Shown here piece after piece: positions 25,892-33,632 of a stretch of 64,000 nucleotides of DNA (the first letter of the stretch is position 1; the number at the start of each line of letters is the position of its first letter). A program made the translations under genes and the position numbers. The stretch comes from Clostridia bacterium (GTDB lineage Bacteria; Bacillota; Peptococcia; DRI-13; UBA5745), in contig JAHDMJ010000013.1 in assembly GCA_018436095.1 (NCBI GenBank), positions 1 to 64,000 of the forward strand. The letters are read 5' to 3'. Below the pieces are notes generated by a model. The model did not search any database. It saw nothing but the letters and a program-made list of their open reading frames with translations, and was not told the origin of the DNA.

Positions 25892-28243
25892 ATGGAAGGT
25901 ATTCGCTATCCTAAAGAAAATACTCTATATAAGAAAAAAGAGTATACGCAAATCGGCCAGAGTAAGCCCAGGATTGACGGCGTTTCCAAGGCTACCGGCG
26001 CCGGGAAATACTGCGGCGATTTGAAGTTTCCCAACATGCTTTACGGCAAAATGCTGACCAGCCCCCATGCCCATGCCAAGATCCTCAGCATCGACACCTC
26101 GGCGGCGGAAAAAATACCGGGTGTGATCAAGGTGATTACCCATAAGGACGTACCCAGCCTGAAATACGGCATCAGCCCGGCCCGCTGGGATGAGAATGTA
26201 CTGTGCATAGATAAGGTGCGTTTTGTGGGCGATAAAGTGGCTGCCGTTGCTTGTGTGGACGAAGAAACCTGCTATAAGGCCCTGAAAGCCATAAAAGTGG
26301 AATATGAAGTGCTGCCGGCGGTACTGAATTACCGGACGGCAATGAACGAGGATATGCCCCAGATTCATGATGAATATCCCCGAAACATCAATACGGAGAT
26401 CCATCAGCTATTTGGCGATGTGGATAAAGCCCTTGAGGAAGCATACCATGTAAGAACCGACGTTTTTGAAGGCCAAAGAACCTACCAATGCCCCATTGAA
26501 CCCCATTCGGCCATTTCCATCTGGAAGGACAATAAGCTTACGGTATATTCCAGCACCCAGTCGGTCCATTACTTCCAATACTACATCGCCCGGGAATTCG
26601 GATTGAAAATGGGCGACGTCAGGGTAATCCGGCCTCTGGTAGGCGGCGGCTTCGGCGGCAAGCTTGAGCCCACGGGCCTGGAATTCAACGGAGCCGTATT
26701 GTCGAAGCTTACGGGCCGGCCGGTAAAGATGTTCTATGACCGGGCGGAAATGTTTGCCCATAACCGGGGCCGTCACCAGGGCCATTACGAAATCACCACC
26801 GGCGTAACCAAAGAAGGCAAGATCCTGGCGGCCAAGGCCAATTTTGTCCTGGACGGCGGCGCTTATACCAGTCTGGGCATAGCTACGGCTTATTACGCCG
26901 GAGGCCTGCTGCCTTTGACTTATGATTTCGAGAACTACCAGTTTGACCTGATGCGGATGTATACTAACCTGCCGGCCTGCGGCGCCCAAAGGGGCCACGG
27001 CGCTCCTCAGCCCAAATATGCCTTTGAGAGCCACCTGGATAATGTGGCCAGAGATTTAGGCATTGACCCCATTGAAATCCGCAAAAGGAATGCCCGGCAG
27101 CCAAACACCAATACCTGCAACGGCATGGGCATACAATCCTGCCACCTGACGGAGGCCCTGGAGAAGATCGAGACCATAACCGATTGGAAAGCCAAGAAGG
27201 AGAAGGGCCTGCCTAAGGGAAGAGGCATCGGCATGGCCACAGGCTCTTTCGTTACCGGCGCCGGCTATCCCATATACCGAAACGATTATCCTTCCTCTTC
27301 CTGTATGGTTCGGGTGAATGAAGACGGTACTTCCGCCACTCTCTATGCCAATGCCATCGATATCGGCCAGGGCTCCGATACGGTCTTGTGTCAGATGACT
27401 GCCGAGGCTATGGGGTATCGCTATGAGAATATGAAAATCGTCACCGGCGATACGGAAACGGCGCCCCTGGACTTTGGCGCTTACTCCAGCCGCCAGACAG
27501 CCTATTGCGGCTGGGCCTGCAAGCGGGCAGGGGAAGAAATCAAAGCTAAAATCCTCGAAACCGCAGGCTTTATGATGCATCTGCCGCCGGAGGATCTGGA
27601 ATGCGAAGAGGGGATTATTTTCTCCAAATCCCGTCCCAAGGTTGAGCCCATAACCTTTGAAGAAGCCGCCAAGAAGTACTTCATCATTAAAGGACCCTTG
27701 GTAGGCACCGGGGTTTATACCGTGCCGAGACTAGGCGGATACCATAAAGGGGCTCCCGTGGCCACCTCCCCTTCTTACAGCTTCTGTACCCAGGCTGCCG
27801 AGGTGCAGGTTGATGAGGAAACCGGTGAGGTTGACGTTATACACGCCTGGGACGTTCACGACGCCGGCCAGATCATCAACCCGGCCCTGATGAAAGGCCA
27901 GGTCCATGGCGCCTTTGGCATGGGCATCAGCGAAACCATCATGGAAGAGGTTGTATTTAACAAAGACGGCAAAATTATAAATCCCGACGTAGGCGGCTAC
28001 CGGATCATTACGGCTTTAGACATGCCTGACTTCACCAATGACCTGATTCCCAGCAACGACGAACCGGCCACACCCTGGGGCCTGAAAGAAATTGGCGAAG
28101 GCTCCAACAATCCCACCATGGGTGCGGTAAGAAACGCCATTTATGATGCTATAGGAGTTAACGTTGCTTCCCTGCCTTTGTCTTATGAAAAGGTTTGGCG
28201 GGCCATCAAAGAGAAGAAGGAAAAGGAACAGGCGGCTAAGTAA
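25892..28243 (+). CDS. Molybdenum hydroxylase, molybdopterin-binding large subunit
   Basis: A 783-residue large subunit of the xanthine dehydrogenase family. The order is N-terminal Ald_Xan_dh_C domain (from GKYCGDLKFPNMLYGKMLTS) and then the molybdopterin-binding domains with GGGFGGK near residue 251, GAQRGHGAPQ near 365, AIDIGQGSDTVLCQ, and the catalytic-glutamate loop KEIGEGSNNPTMGA near 735. It hydroxylates, or in the HBCR branch reductively dehydroxylates, a heteroaromatic or aromatic substrate. Pairing with a CoA ligase and a CoA-transferase makes an aryl-CoA substrate plausible, but an N-heterocyclic acid is equally possible. AGGAGG precedes the ATG. No cofactor-maturation genes are in the window. 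Confidence 0.93.
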   Translation: MEGIRYPKENTLYKKKEYTQIGQSKPRIDGVSKATGAGKYCGDLKFPNMLYGKMLTSPHAHAKILSIDTSAAEKIPGVIKVITHKDVPSLKYGISPARWDENVLCIDKVRFVGDKVAAVACVDEETCYKALKAIKVEYEVLPAVLNYRTAMNEDMPQIHDEYPRNINTEIHQLFGDVDKALEEAYHVRTDVFEGQRTYQCPIEPHSAISIWKDNKLTVYSSTQSVHYFQYYIAREFGLKMGDVRVIRPLVGGGFGGKLEPTGLEFNGAVLSKLTGRPVKMFYDRAEMFAHNRGRHQGHYEITTGVTKEGKILAAKANFVLDGGAYTSLGIATAYYAGGLLPLTYDFENYQFDLMRMYTNLPACGAQRGHGAPQPKYAFESHLDNVARDLGIDPIEIRKRNARQPNTNTCNGMGIQSCHLTEALEKIETITDWKAKKEKGLPKGRGIGMATGSFVTGAGYPIYRNDYPSSSCMVRVNEDGTSATLYANAIDIGQGSDTVLCQMTAEAMGYRYENMKIVTGDTETAPLDFGAYSSRQTAYCGWACKRAGEEIKAKILETAGFMMHLPPEDLECEEGIIFSKSRPKVEPITFEEAAKKYFIIKGPLVGTGVYTVPRLGGYHKGAPVATSPSYSFCTQAAEVQVDEETGEVDVIHAWDVHDAGQIINPALMKGQVHGAFGMGISETIMEEVVFNKDGKIINPDVGGYRIITALDMPDFTNDLIPSNDEPATPWGLKEIGEGSNNPTMGAVRNAIYDAIGVNVASLPLSYEKVWRAIKEKKEKEQAAK

Positions 28244-28309
28244 GCGGCGGCAGTAAGAGACGGCTAAGTAAGTGGCGCAGCTAAGTAATAGACCGGATAA
28301 CTGATATAA

Positions 28310-28371
28310 AGGGGGTGTCTCAAAATGAGTTTCATGAAGGGGCACCCCCTATCTGAAAGGCCCGGCCTTTA
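28310..28371 (+). terminator. Hairpins after the molybdenum hydroxylase operon
   Basis: AGGGGGTG (28310-28317) pairs with CACCCCCT (28343-28350), and a second tight dyad AAAGGCCCGGCCTTT follows at about 28356-28370. There is no long U-run, so termination may be partial. The stem shares GGTGTCTCA with the degV terminator at 16222. Confidence 0.5.
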
Positions 28372-28430
28372 TTGAGCATAATCTGCCATAAAGGGTCTAT
28401 GGAACCAAGGGGTTGCAAAGGGGGGGTACG

Positions 28431-28889
28431 ATGTACGTTGGTGTTGACATCAAAGAAACAGAGGTAGCCGTGGGCTTAGTCAGTGATCAGGGAAAGGTTG
28501 CCTTCCATAGTTCATTATCTATAGAGCCTGGGAAAGATCCGGATGCCATAGTCATGGAAATTATATTTATTATCAAAAGCTTGGCGGAAACGGTGCCATT
28601 GGAATTGTTTAATGACCGGCTTCAGGGTATCGGCATAGCAATTCCCGACGCCATTGACAAAAACAGCGGCAGTATTATCGGGCAGGCCCGGCCCCGGCTG
28701 CAGAACGATTCTCACCGGGAGAAGCTGGAAAGGCATTTTAACCTCCCCGTTTATATAGACAACCGGGAGGCGGCAGCAGTACTGGCCGTCAAAGAAATAC
28801 AGGGCAATCAGGGAATTTTTCCGGGAATAATCGGGGCTGCTTTACTTTGTAAATTTTTTCACAGCCCTAAAGAGGAATTTGCCCTATAG
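28431..28889 (+). CDS. ROK-family-like protein with internal deletion
   Basis: A 152-residue product, about half the normal length of ROK sugar kinases or repressors. The N-terminal part has the phosphate loop (VGVDIKETEVAVGLVSDQGKV), the GIGIAIPDAIDKNSG segment and the strand leading to the active site (LPVYIDNREAAAVLAVKE). The cysteine-rich zinc motif and the central catalytic region are missing, yet the last residues (GIIGAALLCKFF) look like the normal ROK C-terminus, so the middle third seems to have been lost in frame. ATG 28431 follows a GGGGGGG ribosome site. Kinase function is unlikely. It may be a decaying gene or a binding-only protein. Confidence 0.5.
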   Translation: MYVGVDIKETEVAVGLVSDQGKVAFHSSLSIEPGKDPDAIVMEIIFIIKSLAETVPLELFNDRLQGIGIAIPDAIDKNSGSIIGQARPRLQNDSHREKLERHFNLPVYIDNREAAAVLAVKEIQGNQGIFPGIIGAALLCKFFHSPKEEFAL

Positions 28890-28963
28890 TCAGCGAAAAG
28901 GCAATAGGTGTTATTCGTTTGAACTGGAGTTGTAATTCTATTCGTGGATATAGGGGGGATATT

Positions 28964-29902
28964 ATGCAGTTACATCAGTTGGAATACGTTCTGGCTGTCG
29001 CAAGGCATCATAGTTTTACCCGCGCCGCTGAAGAGATTAATGTAGCCCAGTCCTCTCTTTCTCAACAGATAAGCAATCTGGAGAAGGAACTGGGGGTGCA
29101 TTTATTTATAAGAACCACCCGGTCTGTTTATCTTTCTGCTGCCGGGAAGGAGTTTGTGGAGCACGCTATGCGCATCATGAAAGAAGTGAGCGTAGCCCAG
29201 CAGTGCATCCAAGAGTATGTGTCCATTGATAAGGGTTATCTTGCCGTGGGCATTATCCCTGTTGTTGCCCATTATTCCATACCTAAGCTGCTGGCGGATT
29301 TCAATAAGGAATTTCCCGGCGTCAAGATGAGCCTCATCGAGAGTCAGGATGAAGAGCTCCTCGATATGATCAGCTCCTCTAAGCTGGATGTAGCTATTCT
29401 CCAGCACGAAGATAACGATTCGTCGTTTCAATATTTTCCTTTATACGTTGACAATATGGTGTTGCTAACCAGCAAACACCATCCTTTGGCTTTCCGGAAA
29501 TCCGTAGACCTGACGGAATTGAGAAACGAAAACTTTATTATTACGCCGCCTACCTCAGGCCATCATCACGATTTTGAGAAAGCCTGCCATATGGCGGGTT
29601 TTAAGCCTAATGTGCTGATGACTTGTTCTTCCGTAAAAATGATCATGGATTTGACTGTGGAAGATATCGGGATTTCTGTGCTTTCCTCCAAGGTTGCTTT
29701 AACCATGGGCTATGACAGCAACCAGATTTCCATCTTGAACCTGACGCCTACAATCAAAAGACGAATTCATCTGGCCATACCGAAAAATGTCAATATGTCT
29801 CCGGCCCTTAAAGTCTTCGTCAAATATGCCGCCCAGTGGATCAATACAAGCGGCAAAGGAGGCCAGCTTTACGAAGCTTCCAAAACAACGATGCTGGCCT
29901 GA
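28964..29902 (+). CDS. LysR-family transcriptional regulator
   Basis: A 312-residue LysR protein. The HTH is FTRAAEEINVAQSSLSQQISNLEKELGVHLF in the first 60 residues, followed by the linker helix and a type 2 periplasmic-binding-like effector domain from about residue 90. ATG 28964 is chosen because AGGGGGG lies just upstream; the frame itself opens at 28919. It stands at the end of the catabolic cluster in the same direction and is the best candidate for its regulator. The co-inducer would be the imported acid or its CoA form; this is inference. Confidence 0.9.
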   Translation: MQLHQLEYVLAVARHHSFTRAAEEINVAQSSLSQQISNLEKELGVHLFIRTTRSVYLSAAGKEFVEHAMRIMKEVSVAQQCIQEYVSIDKGYLAVGIIPVVAHYSIPKLLADFNKEFPGVKMSLIESQDEELLDMISSSKLDVAILQHEDNDSSFQYFPLYVDNMVLLTSKHHPLAFRKSVDLTELRNENFIITPPTSGHHHDFEKACHMAGFKPNVLMTCSSVKMIMDLTVEDIGISVLSSKVALTMGYDSNQISILNLTPTIKRRIHLAIPKNVNMSPALKVFVKYAAQWINTSGKGGQLYEASKTTMLA

Positions 29903-29924
29903 GTTTTCAAAGTGAGCGAGTTTT

Positions 29925-30144
29925 GTGCAAAATTTCAACTTTGTACCCGGTCTCGGCCCTATTTGTGCAAAATTGCAGGTTTGTATTCCTCATTTATACA
30001 CTTTTTTGTTTGAAATTCCAGCTTTATGGTATAAACAAACTTTTGGGGTTATAATTTCAAAGTCGAGGCCTATTTTTGTGTTGACAAACCTGCAATTTTG
30101 CACAGTTAGCCTTGTTGAACAGCGGCAAACCTGCAATTTTGCAC
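29925..30144. repeat. Two-by-two repeat module, 40/41-bp period
   Basis: Forward copies are at 29925-29944 (diverged: gtgcaaaatttcaactttgt) and 29965-29984 (consensus). Inverted copies are at 30084-30103 and 30125-30144 (acaaacctgcaattttgcac and gcaaacctgcaattttgcac). Spacing is 40 in the left half and 41 in the right. The base pairs flanking the inner inverted copy (cacagttagcct) recur in the module at 39664. The whole 373-base gap between the LysR gene and the DUF177 gene is occupied by this module and a promoter. Confidence 0.85.
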
Positions 30145-30203
30145 ACTTCTACCTTAAGGTGCTATCTTGTGCCGCGATAATTCGGTAATTCCCGGCTCGG
30201 TCA

Positions 30204-30232
30204 TTGACAAAGGGTAGGCCTGCTGATATAAT
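30204..30232 (+). promoter_or_regulatory. Perfect consensus sigma-A promoter of DUF177-rpmF
   Basis: TTGACA (30204-30209), a 17-base spacer and TATAAT (30227-30232), both hexamers perfect. It implies a start near 30239 and so supports the ATG at 30276 for the first gene. Confidence 0.88.
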
Positions 30233-30275
30233 GACTTTTGGTATTTTATCAAAAAGCTTTAAGGCAGGGTACGCA

Positions 30276-30743
30276 ATGAAAATAGAAATCGGCCGGCTAA
30301 AACAAGAGCCGGGGGCTGTGGAAGCCTTTGATTTCCTTCTTTCCCCGGCAGGGGGAGAAGAGGATTATGTTTTGCTGACACCCATCCACGTTAAGGGCAC
30401 GCTGACTAACGGCGGCAATGATTTTCGTCTTGCCGGCCGCTTGGAGGCCAAAGTCCGGCTGGCTTGCAGCCGTTGCCTGTCTCCTGTGGAGCAAGAACTT
30501 GCGGTAGACGTTGAAGAAGATTACGGCTACGAGGAGTTTGCGGAAGTGGATCCCTTTATTGATTTAGGGGATATTGCCGCTCAGATATGGCTCACTTCTA
30601 TTCCTATGCAGGTGCTTTGCCGGGAGAATTGCAAGGGTTTATGCTTGCAGTGCGGCAAGGACTTAAACGAAGGCGATTGCTCCTGCCCCAAGGAAGAAAT
30701 CGATCCCCGGTTAGCAGCACTAAAAGATTTATTCCATAAATAA
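30276..30743 (+). CDS. DUF177 (YceD-like) protein
   Basis: A 155-residue protein of the YceD/DUF177 family, nearly always encoded just before rpmF. It has the family's metal-binding cysteines ([14 protein letters not shown] and [25 protein letters not shown]), the latter a likely zinc site. The family is linked to 23S rRNA accumulation in bacteria and plants. The promoter at 30204 rules out the longer frame that starts at 30204; ATG 30276 has only a weak AGGCAGG ribosome site. Confidence 0.88.
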   Translation: MKIEIGRLKQEPGAVEAFDFLLSPAGGEEDYVLLTPIHVKGTLTNGGNDFRLAGRLEAKVRLACSRCLSPVEQELAVDVEEDYGYEEFAEVDPFIDLGDIAAQIWLTSIPMQVLCRENCKGLCLQCGKDLNEGDCSCPKEEIDPRLAALKDLFHK

Positions 30744-30771
30744 GACGGTTTTATTAAAGGAGGTGTGGATC

Positions 30772-30963
30772 ATGGGTGTACAACAGCATCGTCATTCCAA
30801 AGCCAGGGTACGGAGAAGCCGCGCCGAGGCAATGAAAATGGAAGCTCCCAATTATGTGGAGTGCCCCAAATGCCATGAGTTCAAAATGCCTCATCGGATT
30901 TGTCCTTCATGCGGCTATTACAACGAAAATATCACCATTGCGCCGGCTAAGAAAGAGGACTAA
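30772..30963 (+). CDS. rpmF: 50S ribosomal protein L32
   Basis: A 63-residue ribosomal protein with the [17 protein letters not shown] start and a zinc ribbon ([20 protein letters not shown]), i.e. the zinc-containing C+ form. AAGGAGGTG places the start at ATG 30772. It is co-transcribed with the DUF177 gene (28-base gap). Confidence 0.96.
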   Translation: MGVQQHRHSKARVRRSRAEAMKMEAPNYVECPKCHEFKMPHRICPSCGYYNENITIAPAKKED

Positions 30964-31095
30964 GGTTTTAGTTTTCCCGGCAGCAGGGGATGTTATGGCA
31001 ACGACAATCAATAATGTTTTAATGGATGGACTCTCCTTGTATCCTCAGGGCTTTCGGTAGACAGCTTTGCGGAAGGATTCTTTTGAGGCTTGCCT

Positions 31096-31136
31096 TACCC
31101 GGCATTGGCTCAATGAACCGGGAGGGTTTTTTCTTA
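31096..31136 (+). terminator. Intrinsic terminator between rpmF and plsX
   Basis: CCCGG-CATTG (31098-31107), loop GCT, CAATG-AA-CCGGG (31111-31122), then AGGGTTTTTTCTT. It lies 130 bases past the rpmF stop and may allow partial read-through into plsX. No FapR-type operator was recognised before plsX. Confidence 0.8.
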
Positions 31137-31185
31137 TAACCAAGTACTTTTTGGAGTTGCAGTACACTAGATAGGGGTAATGAGA

Positions 31186-32172
31186 ATGAGAATAGCGTTG
31201 GACGTTATGGGAGGGGATCACGGGCCGGCTGAGATTCTGGCAGGGGCCCGGCAGGCTTTGGCTGCTTCGCCAAAGCTGGAGCTGCTTTTAGCGGGGGACA
31301 GGGAAGCCCTTTTGCAGCACTGGCCCCAGGCGGAGTCGGAGTCAAGGGCGGAAATTGTCCATTGCAGCCAGGTCATCGAAATGGATGAGCATCCGGCTAT
31401 GGCTTACCGTAAAAAGAAGGATGCCTCTATTACCGTGGCCACTAAGCTGGTCAAGGCAGGCCGGGCTGAAGCCGTAGTATCGGCGGGCAGCACCGGCGCT
31501 CAAATGGTGGCTGCCTTGTTTGGTCTGGGCCGTTTGCCGGGAGTGGACCGTCCGGCTATTTGCGGCTGCATACCGACCCTGGCAGGGCCCCGGGTGGTGC
31601 TGGATATCGGCGCCAACCTGGATTCCACCCCGGAGAACCTGCTGCAATTTGCCTGGATGGGCAAGATTTATGCGGAGATTGCCTTAGGGACCAAAAATCC
31701 CCGGGTCTTTCTGCTGAGCAACGGCGAAGAAGCGGAGAAGGGCGACGAGCGCACCCAAAAGGCTCACCAGCTTTTGGCGGTGGAAGAAGGACTGGGCTTT
31801 TGCGGCAATATTGAAAGCAGGGATATTTTCAGCGGCAAGGCCGACGTAGTGGTTACTGACGGTTTTGCCGGTAATGTGGCTTTAAAGACCATGGAAGGCA
31901 CCGCCGACGCTTTATTTACCATGATGAAGGAAGCCTTTTACGCCGACAGCCGCAGCAAGCTGGGGGCCCTGCTCTTGAAGCCGGCTTTAAAAGAAGTCAA
32001 GAAAAAGCTGGATTACGAGGAGATTGGCGGCGCTCCCCTTTTAGGCATCAATGGCCTCAGCATCGTCTGCCACGGCAGTTCCAAGGCCAAGGCCATCCGG
32101 GCGGCAATTTTAAGAACCGAGGAGTGGATCGAATCGGGCTTGATGGTTAAGCTGGCGGCGCATAAATTCTAA
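31186..32172 (+). CDS. plsX: Phosphate acyltransferase PlsX
   Basis: A 328-residue cytoplasmic enzyme that converts acyl-ACP and phosphate to acyl-phosphate for phospholipid synthesis. Family motifs are RIALDVMGGDHGP at the start, EMDEHPAMAYRKKKDASI, VSAGSTGAQMVAALFGLGRL and CHGSSKAKAIRAAI near the end. ATG 31186 sits eight bases after AGGGG; ATG 31180 is too close to it. The gene order plsX-acpP-rnc-smc is the Firmicutes pattern, but fabD, fabG and fabF, often found between plsX and rnc, are absent here. Confidence 0.96.
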   Translation: MRIALDVMGGDHGPAEILAGARQALAASPKLELLLAGDREALLQHWPQAESESRAEIVHCSQVIEMDEHPAMAYRKKKDASITVATKLVKAGRAEAVVSAGSTGAQMVAALFGLGRLPGVDRPAICGCIPTLAGPRVVLDIGANLDSTPENLLQFAWMGKIYAEIALGTKNPRVFLLSNGEEAEKGDERTQKAHQLLAVEEGLGFCGNIESRDIFSGKADVVVTDGFAGNVALKTMEGTADALFTMMKEAFYADSRSKLGALLLKPALKEVKKKLDYEEIGGAPLLGINGLSIVCHGSSKAKAIRAAILRTEEWIESGLMVKLAAHKF

Positions 32173-32200
32173 GGAATTCTGCGGAAAAAGACTCGTTTAG

Positions 32201-32350
32201 AGTCGTCAGGCTGTAACCAGCAACGCTTCATCTTGCGGTTTAATAGCCCGCACTGATTCGGCATCCTGTCTCAGCGGTGCTTTCCACCCCATCCCTGGCG
32301 TTCCAGTCATTAAACCGCTGCGGTTCAGCGGCTGGTTTTACAGCCTGACT
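32201..32350 (+). ncRNA. Structured inter-cistronic element, copy 1
   Basis: Between plsX and acpP. The outer stem is 32201-32221 with 32331-32350 (AGTC, then AGGCTGTAA, then CCAGC, with small bulges). The inner stem GCGGTTTAAT (32235-32244) pairs perfectly with ATTAAACCGC (32309-32318). The head has two hairpins: GCACTG (32250-32255) with CGGTGC (32275-32280), and ACCCCA/TGGCGT (32286-32301). The 60-base head is almost identical to that at 50945-51018, but the stems are different sequences. The element lies inside or near transcribed genes; whether it acts as RNA or DNA is not known. Confidence 0.65.
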
Positions 32351-32391
32351 CCAAATAGAAAAGATATTGAAAAAAATATTAGGGAAAAGTC

Positions 32392-32420
32392 TTGACCGAT
32401 GGAAAGCAACTTGATATCCT
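32392..32420 (+). promoter_or_regulatory. Probable acpP promoter
   Basis: TTGACC (32392-32397), a 17-base spacer and TATCCT (32415-32420), 45 bases before the acpP start and downstream of the structured element. Confidence 0.55.
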
Positions 32421-32465
32421 TAATGAAGTCAAGTTTGGCATCATGAAGCGGAAGGGGGTGACCCT

Positions 32466-32696
32466 GTGAGCCTGTCCGATAAGATTAAAGGTATTTTGTC
32501 TGCCCAATTGAGTGTGGAGCCGGCAGATTTGACGGATAGTACAAGTTTTGATGATTTAAATGCGGATTCCTTGGATGTTGTTGAACTGATTATGGCATTG
32601 GAAGAGGAATTTGATATTGAGATCCCTGACGAGGATGCCGAGAAAATTCGCACAGTTGGCGATATCACGGAGTACATTAAAGATCGCATCAACTAA
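32466..32696 (+). CDS. acpP: Acyl carrier protein
   Basis: A 76-residue acidic carrier with the phosphopantetheine site in [20 protein letters not shown] (Ser of DSL). Length and the closing [19 protein letters not shown] are standard. The start is GTG 32466 behind AGGGGGTG. It carries growing acyl chains and supplies PlsX. It is followed by its own terminator, so rnc is transcribed partly or wholly separately. Confidence 0.96.
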   Translation: MSLSDKIKGILSAQLSVEPADLTDSTSFDDLNADSLDVVELIMALEEEFDIEIPDEDAEKIRTVGDITEYIKDRIN

Positions 32697-32717
32697 TGGG
32701 CCTTAAAGCTTCTATAT

Positions 32718-32755
32718 GCCTTCGGACACCGTATACCAGTGCCGGAGGCGTTTTT
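32718..32755 (+). terminator. acpP terminator
   Basis: GCCTTCGGACAC (32718-32729) pairs with GTGCCGGAGGC (32739-32749), one G-U and one bulge, followed by GTTTTT. Confidence 0.8.
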
Positions 32756-32829
32756 CATAAATGGCAAAAACAATCGTTTTTAATCATTTTTAATCGTTTT
32801 TTGCAGGCGCAAGCCGGGAAGGAAACGTA

Positions 32830-33582
32830 ATGGAAACCCATGATATAGTTGCAGGGCTTGGGCTGGACCGGCTGGCAGGTATTCGTATACAAGATGCGCT
32901 TATTGACCAGGCCTTCCGCCATCCTTCATATTGTATGGAAAATCCCGTGGCCTCAGACGGTGACCCTTATTTAGACAGCAACCAAAGGCTGGAGTTTTTA
33001 GGCGACGCCGTCCTGGGTTTTTTGACGGCTCAAAAATTATATTTAGATAATGTCCAAGCCCAGGAGGGAGAATTGACGAAGCTGCGGGCTTCTTTGGTTT
33101 GCGAAAAATCCCTGGCTGCCGCCGCTTCCGTTATGGGCCTGGGGCAGCACCTGAAGCTGGGCAAAGGCATTGCCGCTGCCGGCGGCTCCGGCCAGCCTTC
33201 GGTTTTGGCCGATGCTTTTGAAGCCCTTTTAGGGGCTCTGTATTTGTGCGGCGCTACTTTGCCGGCTCTGGAGGATTTCGTTTTCCGTTCCCTGGAGGCC
33301 AGCCGCCATTTGATTACCGATGATGTGGATGAGGATTATAAAGGACAGCTGCAAGCCTGGGTTCAGAAGAGCAATGACAGGAAGCTGTCCTATGAGATAT
33401 TGGAAGAAAAAGGGCCGGACCACCGGAAGCTGTTTTTGGCAGCGGCTTATCTGGATGGGAAGGAAATCGGCCGGGGCTGGGGCAATACGAAGCAGGAAGC
33501 CCAGAAGCAGGCGGCCAAGCTGGCTTTGCGGCGGCTGACCAAGGCTCCGTCTAGGACGAGAGAGGCCAAGCAGCCGCAGTAG
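32830..33582 (+). CDS. rnc: Ribonuclease III
   Basis: A 250-residue double-strand RNA endonuclease. The catalytic signature NQRLEFLGDAVLGFL is at about residues 57-71, a second acidic motif ADAFEALLGALYL near 126, and a C-terminal dsRNA-binding domain from about residue 168 (GQLQAWVQKSNDRKLSYEI; NTKQEAQKQAAKLAL). It processes rRNA precursors and can cut sense-antisense duplexes, which matters for the antisense-RNA locus at 45.7 kb. GGAAGGAAA precedes the ATG. The adjacent smc gene follows in the usual order. Confidence 0.96.
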   Translation: METHDIVAGLGLDRLAGIRIQDALIDQAFRHPSYCMENPVASDGDPYLDSNQRLEFLGDAVLGFLTAQKLYLDNVQAQEGELTKLRASLVCEKSLAAAASVMGLGQHLKLGKGIAAAGGSGQPSVLADAFEALLGALYLCGATLPALEDFVFRSLEASRHLITDDVDEDYKGQLQAWVQKSNDRKLSYEILEEKGPDHRKLFLAAAYLDGKEIGRGWGNTKQEAQKQAAKLALRRLTKAPSRTREAKQPQ

Positions 33583-33632
33583 CTGCCGGCAGCTGCAATA
33601 ACGATAAAAACGGGGAAAGAGGAATTTATTCT

